Shown one piece after another: positions 50,080 to 59,273 of a stretch of DNA of 64,000 bases (within the stretch, counting starts at the first letter, position 1; each line of letters begins with the position of its first letter). The stretch lies in contig NZ_JAVFVR010000003.1 in NCBI RefSeq assembly GCF_030929595.1, forward strand, positions 248,001 through 312,000, read 5' to 3'. This DNA is from Flavobacterium sp. LHD-85. GTDB taxonomy: Bacteria > Bacteroidota > Bacteroidia > Flavobacteriales > Flavobacteriaceae. A model generated the notes under the pieces. It was not told the origin of the DNA. It made no database searches and was given only the letters and a program-made list of their open reading frames with translations. The position numbers and the translations under genes are program-made.

Positions 50080-50670
50080 TTATTTGTTTATCGAATAAAG
50101 TCTAGAAATATACTTTCCTACTACATCAAATTCAAGGTTGATTTTTGTTCCTACTTTGAAATCTTTAAAATTAGTGTGTTCGTAAGTATACGGAATAATC
50201 GAAACACTAAATTCGTTTGTTTTCGAATTTACAACCGTAAGACTAACTCCGTTTACTGTAATTGAACCTTTTTCGATTGTGATGTTGTTTTGGTTTTTGT
50301 CATACTCAAAAGTATAATTCCAGCTTCCGTTTGCTTCTTCAATTTTAATGCAGGTTCCGGTTTGGTCTACATGACCTTGAACGATATGTCCGTCTAAGCG
50401 GTCTCCAAGCTTCATTCCTCTTTCAAGATTTACAATATCGCCTGTTTTCCAATCGCCTATATTGGTTTTTAAAATTGTTTCGTCAATCGCTGTTACGGTG
50501 TAAAGAGAATCGTTAATAGCGACTACTGTAAGGCATATTCCGTTGTGCGAAACGCTCTGGTCTATTTTTAATTCGTGAGTTATGGATGAGTCAACTGTTA
50601 TGTGAAGATTGTTTTGATCTTTTCTGATTTCGTGAACCTTGCCGAGTGTTTCTATAATTCCTGTGAACAT
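50080..50670 (-). CDS. ribE: Riboflavin synthase
   Basis: A 196-residue enzyme that dismutates two 6,7-dimethyl-8-ribityllumazines to riboflavin. The two tandem lumazine-binding domains are visible: the first starts MFTGIIETLGKV and has VSHNGICLTVV, the second repeats the pattern with LGDRLDGHIVQGHVDQTG and GSITVNGVSLTVV. Length fits the alpha-chain type. The gene is divergent from pdxA. Confidence 0.93.
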   Translation of the reverse strand: MFTGIIETLGKVHEIRKDQNNLHITVDSSITHELKIDQSVSHNGICLTVVAINDSLYTVTAIDETILKTNIGDWKTGDIVNLERGMKLGDRLDGHIVQGHVDQTGTCIKIEEANGSWNYTFEYDKNQNNITIEKGSITVNGVSLTVVNSKTNEFSVSIIPYTYEHTNFKDFKVGTKINLEFDVVGKYISRLYSINK

Positions 50671-50727
50671 TGTGGTTTTATTTTACTAAATTTGCACATC
50701 AAAATTAGTAATAAATAAACTGAGCTC

Positions 50728-51777
50728 ATGAATAAAAAAGCAGAAAATATAGTTGTTGGAATTTCAGTTGGAGATTTAAACGGTATTGGAAGCGAAGTTA
50801 TACTGAAAACATTCGAAGATTCTCGTATGTTGGAATTGTGTACGCCGGTTATTTTTGCAAATGCTAAAATTCTTTCTTTCGTTAGAAAAAATTTTACATC
50901 GACAGTTCAATTTCACGGAGTTGATAAATTGGAGCAGATTATTCCTGGAAAAGTAAATGTTCTGAATCTTTGGAGAGAAGGAGTTGATATAAATTTTGGT
51001 GTAAATGATCCTAAAATAGGAGAGTATGCCATTAAATCTTTTACAGCGGCTACAAAAGCTTTGAAAGATGGTGAAATTGATGTTTTGGTTACGGCACCTA
51101 TTAATAAATATAATATACAGTCTGAAGATTTTAAATTTCCAGGACACACCGATTATTTAAATCAGGAATTAGAGGGCGATGCACTTATGATGATGGTTCA
51201 AGATAATTTACGAGTAGGTTTAATTACAGATCATGTGCCGCTAAACGAGGTTGCTTCTCATTTAACAGAGGAATTAATTACAAAAAAAATAGAGACTATT
51301 AGGAAATCTTTAATTCAGGATTTTAGTATAGTAAAACCGAAAATTGCAGTTTTAGGATTAAATCCGCATGCAGGTGATGGTGGAGTGATAGGAAAAGAAG
51401 ACGATTTGATTTTAAAACCAGTATTAAAGAAAATATTTGATTCTGGTACAATGGCTTTTGGTCCATTTCCAGCTGATGGTTTTTTTGGTAGCGGTCATTA
51501 TGAAAAATATGATGCTATCGTAGCAATGTATCACGATCAAGGATTAATTCCGTTTAAGACACTGTCTTTTGGAAAAGGAGTTAATTATACAGCAGGTTTA
51601 AACAAGGTTAGAACTTCTCCAGATCACGGTACAGCTTATGATATAGCAGGAAAAGACATGGCAGATTACAATTCGTTTAAAGAAGCAGTCTATCTTGCAA
51701 TTGATATTTTTCGCTCGCGTAATCAGTATGAGGAGATTAGCCAAAAACCTCTTAAAATAAAAGAAAAACAGTTATAA
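50728..51777 (+). CDS. pdxA: 4-hydroxythreonine-4-phosphate dehydrogenase
   Basis: A 349-residue enzyme of pyridoxal 5'-phosphate synthesis (DXP-dependent route). Family motifs are ISVGDLNGIGSEVILKT at the start, FPGHTDYLNQEL, LGLNPHAGDGGVIGKED and AMYHDQGLIPFKTL, which hold the metal-binding histidines, and VRTSPDHGTAYDIAGK. No truncation is seen. The gene is followed by a separate promoter before YceD. Confidence 0.94.
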   Translation: MNKKAENIVVGISVGDLNGIGSEVILKTFEDSRMLELCTPVIFANAKILSFVRKNFTSTVQFHGVDKLEQIIPGKVNVLNLWREGVDINFGVNDPKIGEYAIKSFTAATKALKDGEIDVLVTAPINKYNIQSEDFKFPGHTDYLNQELEGDALMMMVQDNLRVGLITDHVPLNEVASHLTEELITKKIETIRKSLIQDFSIVKPKIAVLGLNPHAGDGGVIGKEDDLILKPVLKKIFDSGTMAFGPFPADGFFGSGHYEKYDAIVAMYHDQGLIPFKTLSFGKGVNYTAGLNKVRTSPDHGTAYDIAGKDMADYNSFKEAVYLAIDIFRSRNQYEEISQKPLKIKEKQL

Positions 51778-51820
51778 ATAAAAAAAGGTGAATAAGATTA
51801 TTAGATTTGTAATAATTTTA

Positions 51821-51828
51821 TATCTTTG
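51821..51828 (+). promoter_or_regulatory. Bacteroidota -7 box (TATCTTTG)
   Basis: TATCTTTG lies 55 bases before the YceD ATG. It starts the yceD-rpmF-fabH-acc cluster. Confidence 0.5.
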
Positions 51829-51882
51829 CACCCCAATTCAGATATCTAGTTTTAGAATCGAATTGATCAAATTGATGTTGAA

Positions 51883-52425
51883 ATGAGCAAAACAAAAGAA
51901 TTTTTAATTCCTTTCGTAGGATTAAAACTAGGAAAACACCATTTTGAGTATCAAATAAATAACACGTTCTTTAAGAACTTTGAGTACGATGAGTTTCAAA
52001 GTTCAGATATTAAAGTCAATTTACTTTTCGATAAGAAAAGTAATATGTTAGAGTTAGAATTCAAGCACAAAGGAACGGTAAACGTGCCTTGTGATCTGAC
52101 AGGCGAAGATTTTGATTTACCTATAAAAGGGAAAATGAAACTGATTGTTCGTTTTGGAGAAGAATTTAATGATGATAATGAAGAGTTGTTGATTTTACCA
52201 CATGGTGAGCATGAAGTAGATATTGCACAATATATTTATGAAATGATCGCGCTTTCTGTTCCGCAGAAGAGAATTCATCCAGGTGTTAAAGATGGAAGTC
52301 TGCAAACAGAAGCTTTAACAAAACTGAATGAGTTAAGTGTAAAAGAACAAAAGGAAGAGAGTAACAAAGAAGAAGATATTGACCCGCGTTGGGAAAAATT
52401 AAAGAAACTATTAACGGATAAATAA
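51883..52425 (+). CDS. yceD: YceD/DUF177-family protein
   Basis: A 180-residue protein of the DUF177 family linked to large-subunit 23S rRNA processing. The centre has the usual NVPCDLTGEDFDLPIKGKMKLIVRFGEEF, and the C-terminal part PQKRIHPGVKDG and the DIDPRWEKLKKLLTDK ending are typical. It is followed 9 bases later by rpmF, the conserved neighbour of this gene in most bacteria. Confidence 0.9.
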   Translation: MSKTKEFLIPFVGLKLGKHHFEYQINNTFFKNFEYDEFQSSDIKVNLLFDKKSNMLELEFKHKGTVNVPCDLTGEDFDLPIKGKMKLIVRFGEEFNDDNEELLILPHGEHEVDIAQYIYEMIALSVPQKRIHPGVKDGSLQTEALTKLNELSVKEQKEESNKEEDIDPRWEKLKKLLTDK

Positions 52426-52434
52426 TATAGTAAA

Positions 52435-52629
52435 ATGGCACATCCTAAGAGAAAAACCTCGAAAACAAGAAGAGATAAGAGAAGAACACATTACAAAGCT
52501 ACTGTAGCTCAAATCGCTACATGTCCTATTACAGGTGAGGCGCATTTATACCACAGAGCTTACTGGCATGAAGGTAAAATGTACTACAGAGGGCAAGTTG
52601 TTATCGATAAATCTGAAGCGGTTGCTTAA
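52435..52629 (+). CDS. rpmF: 50S ribosomal protein L32
   Basis: A 64-residue ribosomal protein with the classic start [21 protein letters not shown]. It lacks zinc-ligand cysteines apart from one Cys in [10 protein letters not shown], i.e. a zinc-free form. It is preceded by yceD and followed by a terminator and then fabH, the conserved order. Confidence 0.96.
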
Positions 52630-52652
52630 TACGTTTTTGTAAATTATACTAG

Positions 52653-52679
52653 AACTCTCACATAGTGAGAGTTTTTTTT
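52653..52679 (+). terminator. Terminator after rpmF
   Basis: AACTCTCA pairs with TGAGAGTT around a CATAG loop, followed by eight T bases. Some read-through to fabH is possible. Confidence 0.78.
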
Positions 52680-52804
52680 GTTGGTTATAATTTTCGTTTT
52701 TTAGGAAAATATAGACAAATTCGTTACGTTTTTTTTTGTAATTTTCGGGTCTTTTAAAAATTTTTCAAATTAATCATAATTTGAAAAGAAAATAATAGAA
52801 TATA

Positions 52805-53803
52805 ATGAATACAATCACAGCCGCAATTACCGCTGTTGGAGCTTATGTTCCTGACTTCGTTCTTTCGAACCAAGTACTAGAAACAATGGTTGATACCAAT
52901 GATGAGTGGATTACCGCTCGAACAGGAATTAAAGAAAGAAGAATTCTTAAAGATGCTGATAAAGGTACATCTTACCTTGCGATACAAGCAGCAAAGGATT
53001 TGATTGCAAAAGCTAATATTGATCCGCTAGAGATTGATATGATTATAATGGCAACTGCAACACCAGATATGATGGTGGCTTCTACAGGAGTCTATGTTGC
53101 TACAGAAATTGGAGCAACAAATGCATTTTCATACGATTTGCAGGCTGCATGTTCAAGTTTCTTATACGGAATGTCAACGGCTGCAGCATATGTTCAGTCA
53201 GGACGTTACAAAAAAGTACTTTTAATTGGTGCCGATAAAATGTCATCAATTGTAGATTATACAGACAGAGCAACTTGTATTATTTTTGGTGATGGAGCTG
53301 GAGCAGTTCTTTTTGAACCAAACTATGAAGGTTTAGGTTTGCAAGATGAATATTTAAGAAGCGATGGTGTAGGACGCGACTTCCTTAAAATTCCTGCAGG
53401 AGGTTCTTTGATTCCGCCTTCAGAAGATACTGTAAAAAACAGACAGCACAATATTATGCAAGACGGTAAAACTGTTTTCAAATATGCTGTTACTAATATG
53501 GCAGATGCCAGCGAATTGATTTTGCAAAGAAATAATTTGACAAATCAAGATGTTGATTGGTTAGTGCCACACCAAGCTAATAAACGTATTATTGATGCTA
53601 CTGCTGGAAGATTAGAATTAGACGATTCTAAAGTTCTAGTAAACATCGAAAGATACGGAAATACTACTTCTGGAACTTTACCATTAGTATTGGCTGATTT
53701 TGAAAATAAACTTAAAAAGGGAGATAACATTATCTTTGCCGCTTTTGGTGGTGGATTCACTTGGGGATCTATCTATTTAAAATGGGCTTACGATAAGAAA
53801 TAA
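52805..53803 (+). CDS. fabH: 3-oxoacyl-ACP synthase III
   Basis: A 332-residue KASIII that starts fatty-acid chains by joining an acyl-CoA to malonyl-ACP. The catalytic triad is Cys in QAACSSFLYG (about 114), His in VPHQANKRI (about 254) and Asn in YGNTTSGT (about 285). The start ITAVGAYVPDFVLSN and the end FGGGFTWGSIYLKW are typical. It lies before accB with a 23-base gap, so the fatty-acid genes are transcribed together. Confidence 0.95.
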   Translation: MNTITAAITAVGAYVPDFVLSNQVLETMVDTNDEWITARTGIKERRILKDADKGTSYLAIQAAKDLIAKANIDPLEIDMIIMATATPDMMVASTGVYVATEIGATNAFSYDLQAACSSFLYGMSTAAAYVQSGRYKKVLLIGADKMSSIVDYTDRATCIIFGDGAGAVLFEPNYEGLGLQDEYLRSDGVGRDFLKIPAGGSLIPPSEDTVKNRQHNIMQDGKTVFKYAVTNMADASELILQRNNLTNQDVDWLVPHQANKRIIDATAGRLELDDSKVLVNIERYGNTTSGTLPLVLADFENKLKKGDNIIFAAFGGGFTWGSIYLKWAYDKK

Positions 53804-53826
53804 ATTAAAACTAAAAACGAATCATT

Positions 53827-54312
53827 ATGGATTTAAAAGAAATTCAAAACCTAATCAAATTTGTTGCAAATTCGGGCGTTGCAGAAGTGAAGTTAGAAAT
53901 GGATGATGTGAAAATCACTATTAGAACAACTTTAGAAACAAATGTAACTGAAGCAACTTATGTACAGCAATTGCCAACTCAGGCAGCTTTACCTCAAGCG
54001 GCAGTTCCGCAAGTAACAGCTCCAACAGTTGTAAATGTAACTCCAGAAGCACCAGCTGCTAACGATTCTAAATATATTACTATAAAATCTCCAATCATTG
54101 GAACATTCTATAGAAAACCATCTCCAGACAAACCAGTTTTCACTGAAGTAGGAAGTACTGTATCTAAAGGTGATGTTCTTTGTGTAATTGAAGCAATGAA
54201 ATTATTCAACGAAATCGAATCTGAAGTTTCTGGTAAAATTGTAAAAATTCTAGTTGACGATATGTCTCCAGTAGAATTTGATCAACCTTTATTCTTAGTA
54301 GATCCATCATAA
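53827..54312 (+). CDS. accB: Biotin carboxyl carrier protein of acetyl-CoA carboxylase
   Basis: A 161-residue carrier. A short N-terminal helix region ([21 protein letters not shown]) leads to an Ala/Pro-rich linker (residues about 50-80) and then the biotinyl domain with the modified Lys in [13 protein letters not shown] (about 124). It receives CO2 from AccC and passes it on to the carboxyltransferase. Confidence 0.95.
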   Translation: MDLKEIQNLIKFVANSGVAEVKLEMDDVKITIRTTLETNVTEATYVQQLPTQAALPQAAVPQVTAPTVVNVTPEAPAANDSKYITIKSPIIGTFYRKPSPDKPVFTEVGSTVSKGDVLCVIEAMKLFNEIESEVSGKIVKILVDDMSPVEFDQPLFLVDPS

Positions 54313-54422
54313 ATAAATTTAGATTTTAGATTTTAGATTTTAGATTGATCTGACAGAATTAATACATCAGACATCTAAAATTATCTAATTATCAAATTGT
54401 CTAATTATCTAATTAAAATAAG
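54313..54422. repeat. AT-rich short repeats between accB and accC
   Basis: Four near copies of a TTTAGATTTTAGA phrase are followed by four of a CTAATTAT/CTAATTATC phrase. A slippage-prone spacer with no gene. Confidence 0.5.
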
Positions 54423-55769
54423 ATGTTTAAAAAAATATTAATTGCGAATAGAGGAGAAATTGCACTTCGTGTAATTCGTACATGTAAGGAAATGGGAATC
54501 AAAACTGTTGCAGTTTACTCTACAGCCGATGCAGAAAGTTTGCATGTTAAATTTGCAGACGAAGCGGTTTGTATAGGTCCTCCTCCGAGTAACTTATCGT
54601 ATTTGAAAATGTCAAATATTATTGCAGCTGCAGAAATTACAAACGCAGATGCAATTCATCCAGGTTATGGATTTCTTTCTGAGAATGCTAAATTCTCTAA
54701 AATCTGTCAAGAGCACGGAATTAAATTTATTGGTGCTGCTCCAGAAATGATCGACCGTATGGGAGATAAAGCTTCTGCAAAAGCTACAATGAAAGCGGCA
54801 GGAGTTCCTTGTGTGCCAGGTTCAGATGGATTATTAGAATCTTACGAACATGCACAAAAAGTAGCTAAAGAAATTGGTTATCCAGTTATGATGAAAGCTA
54901 CTGCTGGTGGTGGTGGAAAAGGTATGCGCGCTATCTGGAAAGAAGAAGAGCTACAAAAAGCTTGGGAAAGCGCACGTCAAGAAGCTGCTGCAGCATTTGG
55001 AAATGACGGAATGTACATGGAGAAACTTATTGAAGAGCCACGTCATATCGAAATTCAAGTTGTTGGAGATTCTTACGGAAAAGCATGTCACCTTTCTGAA
55101 AGAGATTGTTCTGTTCAAAGACGTCACCAAAAACTTACTGAAGAAACACCTTCACCTTTCATGACAGATGAACTTCGTACACGAATGGGAGAAGCTGCTG
55201 TAAAAGCTGCTGAGTTTATTAAATATGAAGGAGCTGGAACTGTAGAGTTTTTAGTGGATAAACACAGAAACTTCTACTTCATGGAAATGAATACTCGTAT
55301 TCAGGTAGAGCACCCAATCACAGAACAAGTTATCGATTACGATTTGATTCGTGAGCAAATTATGGTTGCTGCTGGAATTCCAATTTCTGGTAAAAACTAC
55401 CTTCCACAATTACACGCTATTGAGGTTCGTATTAATGCTGAAGATCCTTATAACGATTTTCGTCCTTCACCAGGAAAAATTACTACGCTTCATATGCCAG
55501 GAGGACATGGAGTTCGTTTAGATACTCACGTATACTCAGGATATAGCATTCCGCCAAACTACGATTCTATGATTGCTAAGTTAATTACAACGGCACAATC
55601 TCGTGAAGAAGCTATCAGCAAAATGCGTAGAGCTTTGGATGAGTTCGTAATCGAAGGTGTGAAAACTACAATCCCTTTCCACAGACAATTAATGGATGAT
55701 CCAAAATATATTGCAGGAGATTATACAACTGCATTTATGGATACATTTAAAATGAATAGTCCAGAATAA
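54423..55769 (+). CDS. accC: Acetyl-CoA carboxylase biotin carboxylase subunit
   Basis: A 448-residue ATP-grasp enzyme that carboxylates biotin on AccB. Signs are [23 protein letters not shown] at the start, the glycine-rich ATP loop [27 protein letters not shown] with the Lys/Arg ligands, and the C-terminal RINAEDP...PSPGKI. Length fits the single-subunit bacterial form. Confidence 0.95.
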   Translation: MFKKILIANRGEIALRVIRTCKEMGIKTVAVYSTADAESLHVKFADEAVCIGPPPSNLSYLKMSNIIAAAEITNADAIHPGYGFLSENAKFSKICQEHGIKFIGAAPEMIDRMGDKASAKATMKAAGVPCVPGSDGLLESYEHAQKVAKEIGYPVMMKATAGGGGKGMRAIWKEEELQKAWESARQEAAAAFGNDGMYMEKLIEEPRHIEIQVVGDSYGKACHLSERDCSVQRRHQKLTEETPSPFMTDELRTRMGEAAVKAAEFIKYEGAGTVEFLVDKHRNFYFMEMNTRIQVEHPITEQVIDYDLIREQIMVAAGIPISGKNYLPQLHAIEVRINAEDPYNDFRPSPGKITTLHMPGGHGVRLDTHVYSGYSIPPNYDSMIAKLITTAQSREEAISKMRRALDEFVIEGVKTTIPFHRQLMDDPKYIAGDYTTAFMDTFKMNSPE

Positions 55770-55773
55770 CTAG

Positions 55774-55800
55774 AAGGCTTCCAAATTTGGAAGCCTTTTT
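55774..55800 (+). terminator. Terminator after accC
   Basis: AAGGCTTCCAAA and TTTGGAAGCCTT form a perfect palindrome followed by T-rich sequence. Confidence 0.82.
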
Positions 55801-56136
55801 CTTTTATAAACCTTTATTAATTCCAATATTCAAATCCCAAATTCCAATATTGGAAACCTAAACTTTAAATTAGGAGTTTAAAATCTCACTGTAAACTTTG
55901 GGATTTGGAATTTTAAAAAAAATTGGAATTTCTTCCAAGGTTACACTTTAAGTGTTTACTTATTACACACCATTTTTCTCTTTTACACATCTTCATAGTA
56001 TTCTCTTTTTTTGCTATATTTGATGTAAGGTCTTTAAAAACAGGTTTTTATGTTCTTTGGCATGGCTCTTTTCTTTTACGGCATAATAATTTCATTACTC
56101 TAAGCGTAAACAACTATTAATTTAAATATATACGTT
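55800..56136. other. Gap with inverted AAATCCCAAATTCC phrases
   Basis: Inverted and direct copies of an AAATCCCAAATTCC phrase occur near 55,820-55,925; a related phrase lies near 63,850. Beyond it is a -7 box TATATTTG (56,015-56,022), probably the promoter of the PepSY-like array. No gene is seen. Confidence 0.5.
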
Positions 56137-56433
56137 ATGAAAAATTTATTTTTATCAGCCGCAATTGTTTTAGGAGGTTTAACTTCATTCGCTTCAACTA
56201 CGCAAGTAACAAACACAATCGTAAAAACGATTTCTATCGAAGACGAATACACTGAAATCAAATTAGAAGAATTACCTGCTGCAATTACAGACGCTTTGAA
56301 AAAAGCATATCCAGAAGCAGTAATTACTAAAGCATACAAAAACGAAAAAGCACAGTATAAACTTGATGTAACTGTTGGCGACAAAGTTGGAAATCTTTTC
56401 GCAAATGCAGACGGAACTTGGATCAAACAATAA
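56137..56433 (+). CDS. PepSY-like secreted protein (array copy 1)
   Basis: A 98-residue protein with a Sec signal peptide (KNLFLSAAIVLGGLTSFAS) and a small beta-alpha domain of the PepSY-like type: ELPAAITDALKKAYPEAVITKAYKNEKAQYKLDVTVGDKV and end NLFANADGTWIKQ. It is first of five tandem paralogues on one strand. The role is unknown; periplasmic, single-domain inhibitors or metal-linked proteins have this fold. Confidence 0.8.
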   Translation: MKNLFLSAAIVLGGLTSFASTTQVTNTIVKTISIEDEYTEIKLEELPAAITDALKKAYPEAVITKAYKNEKAQYKLDVTVGDKVGNLFANADGTWIKQ

Positions 56434-56508
56434 TCTAAATCTTAGATTTTGTGAAAATCCGAATCAAGAATACGAAGATCAAATTAACTATATTAAAAAA
56501 GAACTATC

Positions 56509-56805
56509 ATGAAAAATTTATTTTTATCAGCCGCAATCGTTTTGGGAGGTTTAACATCATTTGCTTCAACTTCGCCAATTTCAAATACAATCGTAAAAAC
56601 AATCTCTATCCAAGATGATTATACAGAAATTAAATTGGAAGAGCTTCCAACAGCTATAACAGACGCTTTGAAAAAAGCATATCCAGATGCTGTGCTTTCT
56701 AAAGCATTTAAAAACACAAAATCTGAATACAAACTTGAAGTAACTGTTGGAGATAAAACAGGAAATCTTTTTGCTAATGCAGATGGAACTTGGATTAAAA
56801 AATAA
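56509..56805 (+). CDS. PepSY-like secreted protein (array copy 2)
   Basis: 98 residues, nearly the same as copy 1 in its signal peptide and its core (ELPTAITDALKKAYPDAVLSKAFKNTKSEYKLEVTVGDKT). The two are the most recent duplicates of the array. The gap to copy 1 (75 bases) has its own RBS-like context. Confidence 0.8.
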   Translation: MKNLFLSAAIVLGGLTSFASTSPISNTIVKTISIQDDYTEIKLEELPTAITDALKKAYPDAVLSKAFKNTKSEYKLEVTVGDKTGNLFANADGTWIKK

Positions 56806-56833
56806 TTAAGTCTAACCCTTAAAAGCTATTACT

Positions 56834-57124
56834 ATGAAAAAGTTAATCTTATCGGCAGCAATTGTTTTAGGCAGTTTGTCGATGAACGCAGAGACCCCTG
56901 TTGCAACCAATCAAATGGTGCAGACAGTAAATGATCAGGATGGATATAAAGAAGTAGATGGAGTTCCGGCAGCCGTAAAAAAAGGCTTAGATGCAGCTTA
57001 TCCTGGTGTAGTGCTTGAAAAAGCATGGGTAAATGAGAAAAAGGAGTATAAAATTGAGATAACCGTTCGAGGCGAAAAATCGATCGTTTATACAGATGCT
57101 TCTGGTAATATTCTTAAAAAATAA
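56834..57124 (+). CDS. PepSY-like secreted protein (array copy 3)
   Basis: 96 residues: signal peptide KKLILSAAIVLGSLSMNAE and core GVPAAVKKGLDAAYPGVVLEKAWVNEKKEYKIEITVRGEKS ending YTDASGNILKK. It differs clearly from copies 1 and 2 but keeps the same layout. It shares a transcript with its neighbours (28- and 17-base gaps). Confidence 0.78.
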   Translation: MKKLILSAAIVLGSLSMNAETPVATNQMVQTVNDQDGYKEVDGVPAAVKKGLDAAYPGVVLEKAWVNEKKEYKIEITVRGEKSIVYTDASGNILKK

Positions 57125-57141
57125 TTTAAACCACAAATATT

Positions 57142-57435
57142 ATGAAAAAGTTAGTTTTATCAGCAGCGATTGTTTTAGGAAGTCTTTCAGTAAATGCTGC
57201 AGTTCTTCCAGCAATCTCAATTACTCAATCAGCAATTTTTCAAGATGCATTTACTGAAGTAGCTGCAGACCAAATACCGGCAGCTGTGAAGTCTACGGTT
57301 GAAAAATCGTTTCCGAATACTAAGCTAGAAAAAGCTTATAAAAACGATAAGAACGAGTATAAACTTCAAATTTCAAGCGGAGACAAGAAGTATACTATTT
57401 TCACAGATGCTTCTGGTAACATCATCAAGAAATAA
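57142..57435 (+). CDS. PepSY-like secreted protein (array copy 4)
   Basis: 97 residues: signal peptide KKLVLSAAIVLGSLSVNAA, core QIPAAVKSTVEKSFPNTKLEKAYKNDKNEYKLQISSGDKK and end FTDASGNIIKK. The YKL and DASGN residues are kept across the array. Confidence 0.78.
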   Translation: MKKLVLSAAIVLGSLSVNAAVLPAISITQSAIFQDAFTEVAADQIPAAVKSTVEKSFPNTKLEKAYKNDKNEYKLQISSGDKKYTIFTDASGNIIKK

Positions 57436-57451
57436 TTAAAAAATCAGCATT

Positions 57452-57748
57452 ATGAAAAAGTTAATCTTATCGGCAGTAGTTGCTTTAGGAACCATGTCAA
57501 TTCAAGCAAATGAATTGCCTGTTTCTCAAAAAACTCATGCAGCTGTGGCTATTCAGGCAGAATACACAGAAGTTACTGCAGATGCTGTACCTGCAGCTGT
57601 AAAAACAGCCTTGCAGACTGCTTATCCAGGAGCAAAATTGGATAAAGCATTTGTAAACGAAAAAAAAGAGTATAAACTCGAAATATCAGTTGGAGACCAA
57701 AAGGCTACTGTATACTCAGATGTCAATGGTAACTGGTTGAAAATATAA
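57452..57748 (+). CDS. PepSY-like secreted protein (array copy 5)
   Basis: 98 residues: signal peptide KKLILSAVVALGTMSIQANE, core AVPAAVKTALQTAYPGAKLDKAFVNEKKEYKLEISVGDQKA and end YSDVNGNWLKI. It is the last copy; a terminator follows. Confidence 0.78.
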   Translation: MKKLILSAVVALGTMSIQANELPVSQKTHAAVAIQAEYTEVTADAVPAAVKTALQTAYPGAKLDKAFVNEKKEYKLEISVGDQKATVYSDVNGNWLKI

Positions 57749-57780
57749 TTAGGTGAATTTAGATTTATGTTTTTGGTGAA

Positions 57781-57812
57781 AAAGAGATTGCGTCGTGCAA
57801 TCTCTTTTTTTT
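57781..57812 (+). terminator. Terminator after the PepSY-like array
   Basis: AAAGAGATTGC pairs with GCAATCTCTTT, then a T run. Confidence 0.8.
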
Positions 57813-57884
57813 TACATATTTTACATATTTTTATGAAATAACAAGTTTAATAATATTATTTTAGCAAAAAGTCCCTAAAAGCAG

Positions 57885-59246
57885 ATGCCGAAGATATTAG
57901 TAATAGAAGATGATATTGCGTTTTGTAAATTATTAGAAAAATTTCTAATCAAAAAAGCGTATGATGTAACGATAGCTTTCTCCGCCGTAGAAGCACGTGA
58001 AGCAGTTAAGAACGAATCTTTTGATTTGATTTTGACAGATCTTCGCCTGCCTGATTCTGACGGTATCGGACTTATGTCTGAATTTAAAAATTCCCACCCT
58101 CATATTCCTGTTATTTTAATGACTGGATACTCTGATGTAAATACCGCTGTTAAAGCCATTAAAAATGGAGCAGCAGATTATATCTCCAAACCATTTAATC
58201 CAGACGAAGTTCTTTTGGTTATTACCAATGCGCTGCAGACTCCAAAAGCCGAAGCTGAAGAACAGTCGGAAACTCCAGAAAAAAAGAAAAAAACAGCTAA
58301 AAAGCCAGTTGCGACAGAAAATGAATTTGTTAGAGGAATTTCTGTGGCATCCAAAAAACTTCTAGATCACATTCAGTTGGTGAGCCCAACGGATATGTCT
58401 GTTTTAATTATTGGCGAAAGCGGAACAGGAAAAGAAATCATTGCCAAAAGCATTCACCAGCAGAGCAGAAGAAAAGATAATAATTTTATTGCCGTAGATT
58501 GCGGTGCAATTCCGAAAGAATTGGCGGCGAGTGAATTTTTCGGCCATTTAAAAGGATCTTTTACAGGAGCAATCAATGATAAAAAAGGATATTTTGAAGC
58601 GGCCAATGGAGGAACTTTATTTTTGGATGAAATTGGAAATCTTTCATACGAGAATCAAATACAATTGTTAAGAGCGCTTCAGGAACGAAAAATTAAACCT
58701 GTTGGAAGCAATAAAGAAATAAACGTCGATATACGCATTATTACGGCCACCAACGAAGATTTGCGCGAGGCAGTAAAAAACGGCGATTTTAGAGAAGATT
58801 TATACCATAGAATCAATGAATTCTCGATTCAGTCACCATCTCTAAAAGATCGCGGTGAAGATTTAATGGTTTTTGCCGATTATTTCCTAGAAAAAGCCAA
58901 TCAGCAGTTGGATAAAGATGTCATCGGATTTTCTCCAGAAGTGGTTTCTATTTTTCAGAACTACAGCTGGCCAGGAAATTTACGAGAATTGCAAAACTGT
59001 GTAAAACGTGCAACACTTTTAACTCGTGGCGAATTTATAGAAAGCGATGTGCTTCCGGCAGAATTTTTTCAGATTCAAAAACAAGAATCTTCAGCAAATG
59101 AAGTTTTTTCATTATCTGAAAATGAAAAAGAAACAATTATTAGTGCTCTATCAAAAACGCAGAATAATAAATCTGAAGCGGCAAAACTGCTTAAAATTAC
59201 GAGAAAAACACTTTACAATAAATTGAAACAATATAATATTGAGTAA
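57885..59246 (+). CDS. Sigma-54-dependent NtrC-type response regulator
   Basis: A 453-residue activator. Receiver domain (residues 1-120) has the phosphoacceptor Asp in LILTDLRLPDSDG; the AAA+ domain has Walker A IGESGTGKE, the sigma-54 contact loop GSFTGA and Walker B GGTLFLDEIG. The C-terminus is a Fis-type HTH (KSEAAKLLKITRKTLYNKLKQYNIE). It lies just after the PepSY-like array and faces a hybrid kinase, which may be its partner. Confidence 0.92.
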   Translation: MPKILVIEDDIAFCKLLEKFLIKKAYDVTIAFSAVEAREAVKNESFDLILTDLRLPDSDGIGLMSEFKNSHPHIPVILMTGYSDVNTAVKAIKNGAADYISKPFNPDEVLLVITNALQTPKAEAEEQSETPEKKKKTAKKPVATENEFVRGISVASKKLLDHIQLVSPTDMSVLIIGESGTGKEIIAKSIHQQSRRKDNNFIAVDCGAIPKELAASEFFGHLKGSFTGAINDKKGYFEAANGGTLFLDEIGNLSYENQIQLLRALQERKIKPVGSNKEINVDIRIITATNEDLREAVKNGDFREDLYHRINEFSIQSPSLKDRGEDLMVFADYFLEKANQQLDKDVIGFSPEVVSIFQNYSWPGNLRELQNCVKRATLLTRGEFIESDVLPAEFFQIQKQESSANEVFSLSENEKETIISALSKTQNNKSEAAKLLKITRKTLYNKLKQYNIE

Positions 59247-59273
59247 AAAAGTACTTTTCTAGAAAGCAGCATT

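Noticed and set aside
54313..54422. CRISPR-like direct repeats between accB and accC
   Set aside because: The units are only 8-13 bases, back to back, with no unique spacers. No CRISPR array or cas gene is seen anywhere in the window.
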